Position numbers and translations under genes: made by a program | Notes under the pieces: generated by a model | The model's database searches: none | What the model was told of the DNA's origin: nothing | What the model saw: the letters and a program-made list of their open reading frames with translations, nothing else | Assembly: GCA_947172415.1 (NCBI GenBank) | Contig: OX359194.1 | Location: 8,642,401-8,706,400 of the forward strand | DNA from: Chondrosia reniformis | Lineage: Eukaryota; Porifera; Demospongiae; Chondrillida; Chondrillidae | DNA: 64,000 nucleotides | Reading direction: 5' to 3' | Part shown: one piece after another, positions 51,368 through 64,000 of the stretch | How the letters are laid out: every line of letters begins with the position of its first letter | Numbering within the stretch: the first letter of the stretch is position 1

Positions 51368-52159
51368 ATGGCTTCTCCCTGTTTTGAGAGAGATTTGGCA
51401 AGTTTGGAAGATTCGAAGGGAATGTTTCAGTTTCCATCGAAGACGGGAAATCTAGCAGGAATTACTGTATCAAGAAGTGGCAATATATTCGTCACTGACA
51501 ACCAAAACGCACGAATTTACATATTCGATTCGCAAAGAGAGTGTAAAGGGTTCTTCGGTCAGAAAGGCAAGGAAGATGATCAGCTGAACTACCCGCGCGG
51601 GCTGGCCATGACTAGAGATGGTTATCTCCTGGTAGCCAACGAATACGGTGTACTTGTGTTTGACGAATCTGGAACGTTTATTACTAAATTTGGAAAGGGC
51701 GAGCTGAAGGCAGCTTGGAACGTAGCCACGCACCCGTTCGATGGTCGCATCTATGTCACCGATCAGCACTACCACACAGTGCGCGTGTATTCTCCAGACT
51801 ACCAGCTACAGCAGGTCCTGATCAGCGAGGGACTGAGGGAGCCGACGGGAATCGCAGTCACTCGAGAGGGATTGGTGTATGTGGCCAATTTGGGAAGCAA
51901 AAATGTAAAGGTATTTACTGATGATGGTCAGTATCTGATGGAGTTTGCCAAGGGTATCCACCCGTACGATGTGATGATTCCTCCGAGTGGTAATGTGTTG
52001 GCCGCAGACATTGACCACAACAGAGTGGTCATGTACAACATGAATGGCAAGAGGCTGAAGGAGCTGGAAACGCCGTCGGGGCCATTTTCTCTTGCTGCAG
52101 ACAATAATGGAGATCTTTTAATTACCTGTTATTATGACAAATCTGTCAGAATATATTAA
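51368..52159 (+). CDS. NHL-repeat beta-propeller protein
   Basis: A single-exon gene of 263 residues made almost entirely of NHL repeats, spaced about 42 residues: GITVSRSGNIFVTDNQNARI, GLAMTRDGYLLVANEYG, NVATHPFDGRIYVTDQHYH, GIAVTREGLVYVANLGSKN, DVMIPPSGNVLAADIDHNR, SLAADNNGDLLITCYYDKS. This gives a six-bladed propeller as in TRIM-NHL proteins, but RING, B-box and coiled coil are absent, so it is not a TRIM ligase itself. The propeller probably binds protein or RNA; the partner is unknown. The lack of introns in an intron-rich neighbourhood may reflect retroposition. Confidence 0.85.
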   Translation: MASPCFERDLASLEDSKGMFQFPSKTGNLAGITVSRSGNIFVTDNQNARIYIFDSQRECKGFFGQKGKEDDQLNYPRGLAMTRDGYLLVANEYGVLVFDESGTFITKFGKGELKAAWNVATHPFDGRIYVTDQHYHTVRVYSPDYQLQQVLISEGLREPTGIAVTREGLVYVANLGSKNVKVFTDDGQYLMEFAKGIHPYDVMIPPSGNVLAADIDHNRVVMYNMNGKRLKELETPSGPFSLAADNNGDLLITCYYDKSVRIY

Positions 52160-52358
52160 CCCTTGTAAATTGGAATACTTTTCTTTTGTACATTATTTAT
52201 ACTCTTGTATTGTAATTGTATGCAACTGATCCTGGAAATACATCTTACACTTTGTAGTTGCAGTTTCACATACATTTAACTGTCTCAATGAATATCAAGG
52301 TTCTGATTTGCCTTGTCCCTTGCAGGTAGAATTGGATGGAACATGGCCGACTGGTACG
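52160..52358. other. intergenic, NHL and MTG1 3' ends
   Basis: 199 bp between convergent stop codons, AT-rich, no gene seen. Confidence 0.6.
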
Positions 52359-53842
52359 TCAACTTTTAGCATCAAGATCATCTAATACAAAGGATCCAAG
52401 TTCTCCACTTCTGTACCTCAAGATGAAGTTTTGAGCCACCCGCAAGTAGTCCCATTTACCACCTAACACATGTAGATGTACAGTGGTTGTACAGTGGTTG
52501 TACAGCGGATGTACAGTGGATGTACAGCGGATGTACAGTGGATGTAAGGTGTATGTACAGTACCTGCTAATTTAGCATTTAGTCGCTTGGCAGCAAACGT
52601 GAGGACCTCACTCGTATTATCATTAGGACAAGGTACATTATAGACCTTGAGGTACCTATATACATGTGGACAGCACTGGAGAAGCATTTGGTAGCAGGCT
52701 AGATGGCATACTTGTATAGTTTCTTTTTATTGAGTGTATAGAGAAGGTAGTCTGCAATCACATCTTCTCCAATTAGGTGGTCCTTCAGCATTCCTACATC
52801 ATTTGGACAGACTTTGTAGCTACAGCCCATGGGATTGCACACCGCTGACCTGTGAGTGCCAGTTTCAAGGCCACTTCCGGGTTGTCTACAAAAGGTTGTA
52901 TTATACCTGAGGAACACAACCAGTGAAGCAATGAATAACTATACTAATCTTTAGTCAGTTGGAGAAGCATCACCTGGAGTGTCGATGGAGTACATATGCG
53001 GATCCTCTGACACCTACAGACAAAGAGCATATTTGGCAAACGATGTCAACTGATGCAGCACTCCTTGCTTACTGTGATTGGGGTAAGCACAGACTTGGTT
53101 ACCCCTGGCAACGCACCAACAGCAGTAGCTCTGCCCCCTACATGTAGTAACAGTGTCAAGTATACATTATAAATTGGTAATGTGCATCACCTCTTCTGTA
53201 GTGAAGGTTTCGGAGGGCATTAATTAGAGAAGACTTCCCAACATTAGGCATCCCTATGACCATCAACTTTACAGTAGACTCGCTGTCCCAGCCCTTCTCC
53301 AGTAGCACCTCCTGCACTGTTGGCAGGACCTATACAGTATGACCACACCAGACTAGCTTGCAGGGCTCATCACATACATCCCTTAACCTACCCTTCTAAG
53401 TCCACTCTGGTTCTTACAGTTTAACGGAATCACATTTGAGACTCCCTTGGATTTGAATAAATGCATAATTTTTCTACAATTTCTCTTTCCAATTAAATCA
53501 ATTTTGTTGATCAAGAGAACTTTCGGCTTTCCCTGTACAATTTGAGCGAATCTCCGATTGATGCCGCTTAAAGGAATCTAGGAAATGGATTACATTGGAT
53601 CAGTCCCGAGTCTGCCAATACCAGTACCGAGTATCTAACTCTAGCGTCCTGCACTTCCAGCACGCAATCGCATTTTTGTATTTTCCTCGCCATATCTCTG
53701 AGTCCTACGAAAGGAATAGAGTCACTGCCCATCGAGCAACAGTCGGTCTGATTGGGGACGCTGCTACAAACGTACCTTTCGTCATATGGCCGGGGAACCA
53801 ATGCTGGATGGAAGAGGGATAGTCGAAGGCGGAACGCATCAT
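52359..53842 (-). CDS. MTG1: MTG1 mitochondrial ribosome-associated GTPase
   Basis: A circularly permuted GTPase (YlqF/RbgA family) that helps assemble the mitochondrial large ribosomal subunit. Exon 1 begins with two ATGs (53842, 53839) and encodes [18 protein letters not shown], with the diagnostic WFPGHM motif. Next exon: [22 protein letters not shown] (the DAR motif). G4-like segment: [10 protein letters not shown]-type at ~53500 on the reverse strand. G1: [13 protein letters not shown]-type at ~53240. Later: [24 protein letters not shown], nearly identical to animal MTG1. The last exon gives [21 protein letters not shown] and VLDDLDAKS before TGA at 52361-52359. An intron at 52460-52565 holds a short minisatellite. 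The neighbour ASNSD1, on the same strand, ends 110 bp upstream. Confidence 0.9.
52476..52562. repeat. ~11-bp minisatellite in an MTG1 intron
   Basis: About seven imperfect 11-bp units (TGTACAGTGGA / TGTACAGCGGA). On the gene strand it begins at the donor GTACTGTAC. Confidence 0.85.
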
Positions 53843-53951
53843 GCAAATGGCGAATGATAGAAAAACCACAATTGTTTCCCTATGACATTATAACCATCTC
53901 ATTGTACATTATTGCAATAAAACCAATTCATTTAAAAAATAAATATTCAAA

Positions 53952-56900
53952 TCACTTGTCAGCTAACTTATCAAGTCTTCTGCAAACATCTGATGCCTGT
54001 TCTCCAGGTAGACCTGTTACCTTGGCAACCCGTGATCCAAACTGTATGGCTTGCTTATGGGCAGCCCCAGCTGATGGGCAGTTGAGCAAGACTGCAACCT
54101 CCCTCAGGATCCTCTTCTCCCCCACGCCTCTTGGCTGGCTCAGATCAACCTGCCCAGTTCACAGGGAGACAGAGATGGTAACTACAACTTGAACCACGTC
54201 ATTGAGGTACCTTTGCATCAATTCTTAGCTGTTGTAGAAACGACACAACGTCTTCATCCAAATAAGGGAACCTTGCTTCTCTGCTGTGGTCAGCAATGCA
54301 CCTGAAACAACAACCCACAACAAGTGGAGTCACTGACAGCGTGTAAATGAGCGCTGTGTACCTATCGTCTCGTCCAAGATTACGTGATGATATTCGTTTG
54401 ATGTCAAAATCAATCTCAGCTAATAGATTAGGCCATCCACCATTTTTAAACTTCTGCCTATGTCTGGAATACCCTGCCAGTTGCTCATCCGCTCCTATAC
54501 CCACCAGCAGTGCCTGCAAGTGATACAGCATGGATAACATGTACAGCATCCTTTGGAAAGCTTCCACAAGTGGTGTGCACTAAATGAACCTTTGCTGAGG
54601 AAGTGACCATCTCCCCCGAGTGAGCCATACGGCCGGTCCCCTTTGCTGCAAACCAGAGGGCACAGCCAATGCTGTCATCCAACACAGTATAAAGAGGATG
54701 AACCAGATGAGAGAAGCTGTCTCTCCTAGCTCTGTCAACCTCTTCTGCTGTGACGTCCACAAGGATTAGGTTCCACTGCCTGGCAGGGTTGAGCTCCTTG
54801 ACACTTGACAGAGAGAGCAGGCGATCTGGAACATCATAGTCAGGTCCTTCACTGGTGACACAAGAGAGAGCTGCCTTGTATAGGGAGTAAAGGGTATACT
54901 TTACAGGACTTACAGAGCTCCAGATTCCATTCGACTTTTTACCTCTTTTCTTCTGTTTTGACCAAATGCCACATTAATCAGGTCAATAGATTCTCCTCTT
55001 GGCAGACATCTAAGAGGTACCAGATGGACAGGTGAGGGCCACTGGAGGGCAGATGGCTCACTGACTTACAGATCTGCTAGAGCAGCCATCACCACAGAAT
55101 CCACACCTCCTGAAAACAGAATGCCAAGGTTAGAGCCCGTCACTCTGCCTGCTTTGCTGCTATCTTCCTTAATTGCAGGGTTATCCACCAGTGGTAGGTT
55201 AAGGACTCTTCTTTCAATTGCTTGCTTCAGTACACTCAAAAATGTGTGAACCATTTTAGATCCCTCCAGATCTGGTGGTCCTCTGGTGGCATCACATGAC
55301 ATCACTAGCTCCTCCCCTTTCTTAGAAGGTAGAACTGTATTCAACTGGGGAAAGGCAGTCTCCAGTGATGCAATCCTGGCAGTAACCACAGAAAAGACAG
55401 GCTTCATCTCCCCCAACAATGGAAGGAAAGTCTTTTGATAAACATTTCCTATTAATTGAAACACGTGAGTCAGTTTAAGAGGTGCTGATTGATGTACCCA
55501 CCATTCTGTAACCAGGGATGGCAGGACACAACTGCAGGTCCTCCTTCAAACATATTCATTGTAGAGACACTGTAGAGGCCTAGAGCAGGTACCTCGCTCC
55601 AGTAAGACTGGTTCCTGTAAGGCTCACAGCGACAGGCAACTGAGGTTAAACACAACAAGCTGTCATCTTCTCCATTCAAGTTCCAAAGAAGGCTTCTTCT
55701 ACCAAATACATCTCTTCCAAACCACAACCGTTTTAAAGTACTCTACAACAGTGCACACATAAAGAGAAGTTTGATATTTCTAAGACCATTAATGGCAAAT
55801 CAGTAATATGGGAAAAGCGTGAACTTCCACCTTTCATATAAATTCATTATTACAGATGTAGACACTGAACCCACTGTTGCGTGCTGGACTAAACTATTTC
55901 ATAGAGACATAAAGCATGACGTAACATCCTGCATTATTGAGATGTTTGTGGTAAACCTCTCCTTTGAACTTAAGTGGTCACTTCATCATTAATTAATATA
56001 ATTTAAGGGAAGTATATCAATAGTTCCAAATTTTGTTTGATACCAAAGAAGGAAAGTATTTTTATGTTAATTGAGTTAAAATGACTTTTTAGTCTTACTT
56101 GTATCTATAACTGATGCAATATTCTTAGACCTTTAGTGAACAGAACTCACATTATAGTATATAAGAGCCCATGGGCCCTTAATGGACGAAATAATCTGAC
56201 ATATTTCTTCTGCAGTGGCACACTTTGACAAAATGTTCAACAACACAACAGTGTCATTCTCTTCCATCTTAACCTACATGGCCAATAGTGCGAGGAGGGA
56301 CTCGTGACATGACCAAATGAGGAAGACACAGCTTATCCATAGATGACCCCTCCTATTTCACAACAATAAAGTTCACATGTGGGCGGTTACTACATATGCT
56401 TTGTAAAGTGTACATATCAAGACATTCTTGACCTCTGCTTGGCCCCTAGAGAGTTTACCTCCAGAACAAACTAGCATTAGCTACACTTGGTATCTATGGA
56501 AACCCAATTACATGTCTACCTACTGGAAGCCCTGAGAACACTTCTCCATTCCACAGTAGAGCATCTCCTCGCTCGTTAACCAATGGTTGGGCAGTAATTG
56601 ATCCTCTCATATGTAGCACGTGGCCTTTCAACAGGAGGTAGCATCCTCCTACTTCTATATAGTGCTCACCCTCAGCATCAGGCCCCCTCCTCCCTAAGCC
56701 AGCCCTCACAGCATCCTACAGCAAGAGAGTGCTGTCCCTAACTGATGATCTCATGTAAAGGGAAGCCTTACAATTGATGTTCAATCACTCTATTATTCTT
56801 AAGCTGTCAGGAAGTTGTGGCTTTCATTTCAAAGTAATTTTAGATTTCTAGGAAACCCTATCCTGAATACAGAGTGATCAGTCATGCAGAATACCCTTTG

Positions 56901-57376
56901 GACATCATGTCTAGAAACTGCATATGCATTGAGTTGATGTGTACCAATTCATATATTATACATTTTTTAAACTTTTTGCTTTCTTTATAGTACTGCATGG
57001 GGCATACTCTCGCCCTAGTGTGCAATGCACATGGTGTACTTAAAAATTATATTGAATATTGAATATTATACATATATATGTATATAGAGTGGGCGGCTGC
57101 CAGTTGGCTGGGGGGGCGTGTTTGGTGTGATAAGTCACTCCCTCCCACCTGAAGCGACCGTCAACAAACTTTAAACTGTACACTTCGACACATACCGACC
57201 CTTTGCAAAGTTACGGAAATGAGTCAGACATGTACCGGAAGTGCAGCACGCTATTCGTCCTCCCAACAAACAGAGATTACTTGACACTCGTAAAACTGTA
57301 GCTGTACCTTTAACTGTTCGACACGTCCTCGCTCGTGGGCTCCCTTCTTGTAGAGACAAGCAAATATACCACACAT
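53952..57376 (-). CDS. ASNSD1: ASNSD1 (asparagine synthetase domain-containing protein)
   Basis: Similar to asparagine synthetase: an N-terminal class II glutamine amidotransferase domain and a C-terminal synthase domain; the reaction of ASNSD1 itself is not settled. Exon 1 (57376 down) encodes [12 protein letters not shown], keeping the N-terminal Cys nucleophile. Then [25 protein letters not shown] (56700-56520), [13 protein letters not shown] and KGPWALIYY (56270-56155), [17 protein letters not shown] (55727 down), the PP-loop [13 protein letters not shown] (~55110), [35 protein letters not shown] and [10 protein letters not shown]. The end is [13 protein letters not shown] and [12 protein letters not shown] before TGA at 53954-53952. 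Introns between 55740 and 57300 are the longest in this half of the window (up to ~450 bp) and show nothing else. In vertebrates the transcript also encodes the small ASDURF protein; none was found here. Confidence 0.92.
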
Positions 57377-57533
57377 GTTGTAGAGGCCTTAACCGGGAGC
57401 CATTGTGATCGACCTCTCTTTGTCAACTGCGGGGGCGGAACGCAGCTATAAAAGAGTGTCCAATCACTTACAATCAGTAAGAAATTTCAAAAACTAAATT
57501 GTATACCAAAAGATAATAATAGAGAGAGAAGAC
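57377..57533. promoter_or_regulatory. shared 5' region of ASNSD1 and HIG1 gene
   Basis: 157 bp between divergent starts, including a TATAAAAGAG stretch at about 57448 that could serve the HIG1 gene as a TATA box. Inferred from orientation and motif. Confidence 0.5.
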
Positions 57534-57918
57534 ATGTCACAGGAATACGGAATCGGCAAGCGACCTTCTCTTCTAGAAGAAGGTGAACGCAACCCCTCAT
57601 TACAAGAGAGATGGATTACAAAGACAAAGAATGATCCTTTCGTCTCCATAGGTAAGTAAATCTCTCGTTGCATGCGGTTGAATACAACCACCTAGATATG
57701 ACCTGCTCTTGTTCACGTGGTCGCTCCCTCTCTCTCTAGGTTTGGGTGGTACACTCGCGGCGCTAGCGTACGGAGTCTATGCCTACAAGAACCGCGGACC
57801 TATGAGTACGTCACGGTACCTGATGAGACTAAGGGTGATAGCCCAGGGTGCGGTCGTAGGAGCCATGATCTTAGGAGCTACTGTGTCCTCTATGAAAACT
57901 CCTTCAAAGAAAGAATGA
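57534..57918 (+). CDS. HIG1-domain mitochondrial protein
   Basis: Two exons (57534-57651 and 57740-57918) give 98 residues. After a ~30-residue leader (SLLEEGERNPSLQERWITKT) comes a HIG1 domain: NDPFVSIGLGGTLAALAYGVY as first membrane helix, a basic loop (RGPMSTSRYLMRLRVIAQG) and a second helix (AVVGAMILGATV). The Q-x3-R-like basic loop (RLRVIAQG) matches HIG1 proteins, which assist respiratory complexes III/IV in the inner membrane. It is close to HIGD1/HIGD2; the exact member is not decidable by eye. Confidence 0.9.
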
Positions 57919-58131
57919 CCGGATCCCTAACTAACTTATTTGAATGTATATACGTGCCAAGACTATTTCTTGATTTTATGTTGTAAAATGTCCTATTTTT
58001 ATGATTGTCTAAGCTATGGCTTGTGAATTTGCAATTCATTCAAGTGTTGTCGGTAAAAGAGTCACATAACTGACATCAGCCTAAAGTGTCTTATGTATTG
58101 AGTGACCTGCATGTATGTCAACAGTGGCTGG
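57919..58131. other. intergenic, HIG1 and kinesin-13 3' ends
   Basis: 213 bp between convergent stops, no gene seen. Confidence 0.6.
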
Positions 58132-61434
<3,303 letters not shown>

Positions 61435-61616
61435 ATTGTTTAAACAAAACCAGCTAAATTGACGCTGTCTTTGAGAAGAGAAGATTACGAAATCTAGCTT
61501 AATCTCCTAGTGCAGTGGTATGTATTTCAAATTTAAAATTTAAGGGCGGCAAAATAATCAATGACGTCATGGTGACTATTGCTAATTGAGGAAAGTACCC
61601 CAATAGTTACTCCATT
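61435..61616. promoter_or_regulatory. shared 5' region of KIF2 and RANBP3 with a CRE palindrome
   Basis: 182 bp between divergent starts, with TGACGTCA at 61562-61569 (ATF/CREB-type site). Its function is inferred. Confidence 0.5.
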
Positions 61617-63765
61617 ATGGCTACCATTGCCTCTGCCGGGACAAAGGTAAATTGCAAAGAGATTACGAACATTACTGGATATTCTCTCTTCTAAAATGTG
61701 TGTTAATTGAATTCTATTAGAGGGCGGCGGATGATTCTTCGCAATCGCAAAGAGAACTGAAGAAGTCGGCACCCGATTGTTCTATTGGTGCGTAGGACCG
61801 ACTGGCCTTGTCAAATGGTCACGTAATACTGTTTTTACTTTAGTAGAAGGTAGCAGTGTTAGTACGGAGGCAGGGTTCAAGCTCAGACCGTCCTTTCTGA
61901 AGGCGCCAGAAATCAAGTCTTCTCCGCCTACTTCTACTGCGGAAGCAGAGAGTGGTCGATTGGTTGACAAGAGTATCGCAATAGCTGGCTTCTCTAGCTC
62001 TCGTGGAGAGACTGCTTTCTCGTTAGGGTTCGGTGGGGTCGGCGATGAAGTTGCACTGAACAGCCGACCTGGTCAAGTTAAGTGAGACCACACAACGATA
62101 TTTCATTGACTATGGATATTAATCTTCACTCTACTTCCTGCCAGACCACTCGCATTATTCCCTGAATTTAGTGGCATACCAACCGTGAGTCCATTGCATG
62201 AAGCAGATGTTGACTTTGCCGATGTGGGTACAGGTACACTTGTTGTCATGTTTTCTGTTACATTTAAGGCTAATACTGCTCAAGGCAAAGGCACTCACAA
62301 ACAGAACGTATTTGGATCTAATTTAAAAGATAAAATTACAAAGGACAGTTTCTATAGCCCTCCCCTTATCCTCACTCCTGCTTCATCATCGGGTCCCACC
62401 CTTCCAGACTCTGAATCTCAGTGGGAGGAAAAGATTTCTCTAGTGAAGTCTTCAGATTCCATATTTGGAGCAATGCTAGCAAATAAAATTAGAGCTGGAA
62501 TGTCTGGGCCTTTTAGTGGATTGGGGGACAAAGTCACAGCAGAGGAGCAGCAGGGGGATCCCCCAAGTGGGCCAAAACTGAGTGATGAAGCAACACTGAG
62601 TGACAAGGTCGTCCGGTGCATCAGTGTGTGGTTCCGAGAGTTCACTCTAATTTTTAATCTTGTAGGATTGTCAAAATGAAGAGGGTGATATTGATGGGAG
62701 TGAAGAACTGAAGTGTGGTAAGAGTTGTGTGGTTGGTTGCACTAAATAGTTAATTAATGTTATTATCTAGTCAGACAAGATACCTTAGTGAACATCCTCT
62801 TCAATTAGTTAATCTTTTCACCCAGGAGTTGATAAAGTGTGTAACAATGAAACAGTTGCTGTCCCAAAGGTGTTTGGGCGCAGTGACTCTCCGGACCCAC
62901 TGAGCAGAGGGAACTTCCAGCACAGCACTGGGGAGGAGAATGATAAGCTCATTGTGGTTGTGAGTTGCTCAGTGATTAAGTATGTTTTGTATTTTCAGGT
63001 ATTCATTGTCTCTGCAGATGTCAGCTAAATTGTTTGTCTTCCACAAAGAGACTCAGACCTGGGTAGACAGAGGTCGTGGAATTGTGAGCTTGAATGATGT
63101 CTGCCAGTCGTCCTCTGAAGGAATCTACCAGTCACGAATTGGTAAGTGTGTACATGTTGTGTGAAGAAGTGAGTAATCCCTAGAAGATATTATGCTAACC
63201 AGTCGATGGACCAGAGAACTGATACTACATGCATGATGCTGTACTACATGCATGATACTGTACTACATGCATGTCACTAGTACTCACATATCAAATGTGT
63301 TTGTTGCGTGTGTAGTGATGCGAGCTCATGGGAGCCGACGGTTGCTGCTGAATGCTGGTATGTGGGCGGAGATGATTTGTGAGAGGGCAAGTGTAAAGAG
63401 TGTCCGCTTTACTGGGCAGGACTTGGAAGGAGAGGCAATAAAGATATACCTTCTGACTGTGAGTATAGCTATTCAATTTGTTGCAGCACTTCAAAGGCTT
63501 ATTTGCTCTGCACATTTAGGGTGATGCCAAACACATTGGTAACCTCTTTGATGCAATGGAGAAAAGACTGCTCGTTATGAAGAGGGCTCAAGAGAGAGTC
63601 AGCGATGATGAAGTTAGAATCAGTGAGGGAGAGCTGTCAAAAACAAGTCTACCTGCTTCTCCAAGTGAAATTGCATCCTTGAAGGAGGAGAATGCTGTGA
63701 AAACAGATTATAAAGTTTTAACAATGAGCTCTGAAAGCTCTGAAAGTAGCAACTCTAATACCTAA
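61617..63765 (+). CDS. RANBP3: RANBP3 (Ran-binding nuclear export cofactor)
   Basis: A cofactor of CRM1/exportin-1 nuclear export. Exon 1 (MATIASAGTKRAADD) is followed by a long Ser-rich region with scattered FG/GFG dipeptides (FSLGFGGVGDE at ~62030; VFGSNLKDKI at ~62310; VPKVFGRSD at ~62865), as in RANBP3. The C-terminal Ran-binding (PH-like) domain is KLFVFHKETQTWVDRGRG, VSLNDVCQSSSEGIYQSRI, then, after an intron, MRAHGSRRLLLNAGMWAEM and SVRFTGQDLEGEAIKIYLLT, matching RANBP3 WVERGRG and MRTQGSLRLILNTKLW. An acidic/Ser tail ends SSESSNSNT before TAA at 63763-63765. RanBP1/RanBP2-type domains were considered, but the FG-containing leader and single domain favour RANBP3. The middle exon borders are approximate. 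Confidence 0.9.
63220..63276. repeat. ~22-bp direct repeat in a RANBP3 intron, 3 copies
   Basis: Three copies of TACTACATGCATGAT(A/G)CTG-type units in the intron before the exon starting at ~63316. Short and imperfect. Confidence 0.8.
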
Positions 63766-64000
63766 TCTCCAATAGACCGTCTATGTAACACATCTCATCA
63801 GCTGTTGCCACCCAAAGCTGGCACTCACAAATCATGCATCAAATGTGTTTGCCTTTTATTTATTTCAACATGCTCATTTACTATGTATAAAAATGTACAA
63901 AATTATTTTTGATATGTTAAACAAGTGTTTCCACAGAGTCCCCTCTTAAGACAGCTCTTGATCTGCCAGATGTGGGGAACCACCTGCTGGTGGGTGTACT
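63766..64000. other. RANBP3 3' flank; possible end of a minus-strand gene
   Basis: AT-rich 3' flank to ~63910. From the right edge down to TAA at 63919-63917 the minus strand is open (26 residues, SRWFPTSGRSRAV), which could be the last exon of a convergent gene; the evidence is only an open frame. Confidence 0.2.

Overview
The window looks like the nuclear genome of an early-branching animal, most plausibly a sponge. Introns are short (mostly 50-200 bp, GT-AG), genes sit tens to a few hundred bases apart on both strands, and the gene set is metazoan (Wntless, TRAF, dystrophin-type WW/EF/ZZ protein, TDRD7, taspase-1, NEK8). The phylum is inferred from compactness and gene content; no sequence marker in the window fixes it. 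Gene names come from protein family resemblance recognised by eye, without any database search.

Layout. 1-6405: SPATA6 (minus) head-to-head with NEK8 (plus). 6566-12610: TDRD7 (plus), with two intronic minisatellites. 12813-26640: a satellite block of 169-bp monomers carrying four full and one partial forward copy, plus one inverted copy, of a separate element. The distances between forward element copies (3679, 3003, 1820, 1482 bp) all leave remainder 130 on division by 169, so the array has grown and shrunk by whole monomers. 27090-29599: COMMD9 (plus), a Tctex1-type dynein light chain (minus), COA7 (plus). 29745-36333: VCP/p97 (plus) tail-to-tail with a CHGN-family glycosyltransferase (minus). 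36334-37081: a gene-free gap with a small foldback element and a 10-bp target duplication. 37082-42949: a TRAF (plus) and two tandem secreted subtilisin-like proteases (minus). 43089-51248: TASP1 and WLS (plus), then a short dystrophin-like gene (minus) with a 27-bp coding minisatellite. 51368-57918: NHL protein (plus), MTG1 and ASNSD1 (minus), HIG1-domain protein (plus). 58132-63765: kinesin-13 (minus) head-to-head with RANBP3 (plus).

The genes are housekeeping, ciliary or signalling genes and do not form one pathway. The main organisational theme is divergent pairs sharing intergenic stretches of 70-250 bp: SPATA6/NEK8, Tctex1/COA7, subtilase 2/TASP1, dystrophin-like/NHL, ASNSD1/HIG1 and kinesin-13/RANBP3.

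The most unusual features are the higher-order satellite with its strongly conserved ~305-bp core, and several intronic minisatellites whose repeat unit contains or abuts a splice signal of the host gene.
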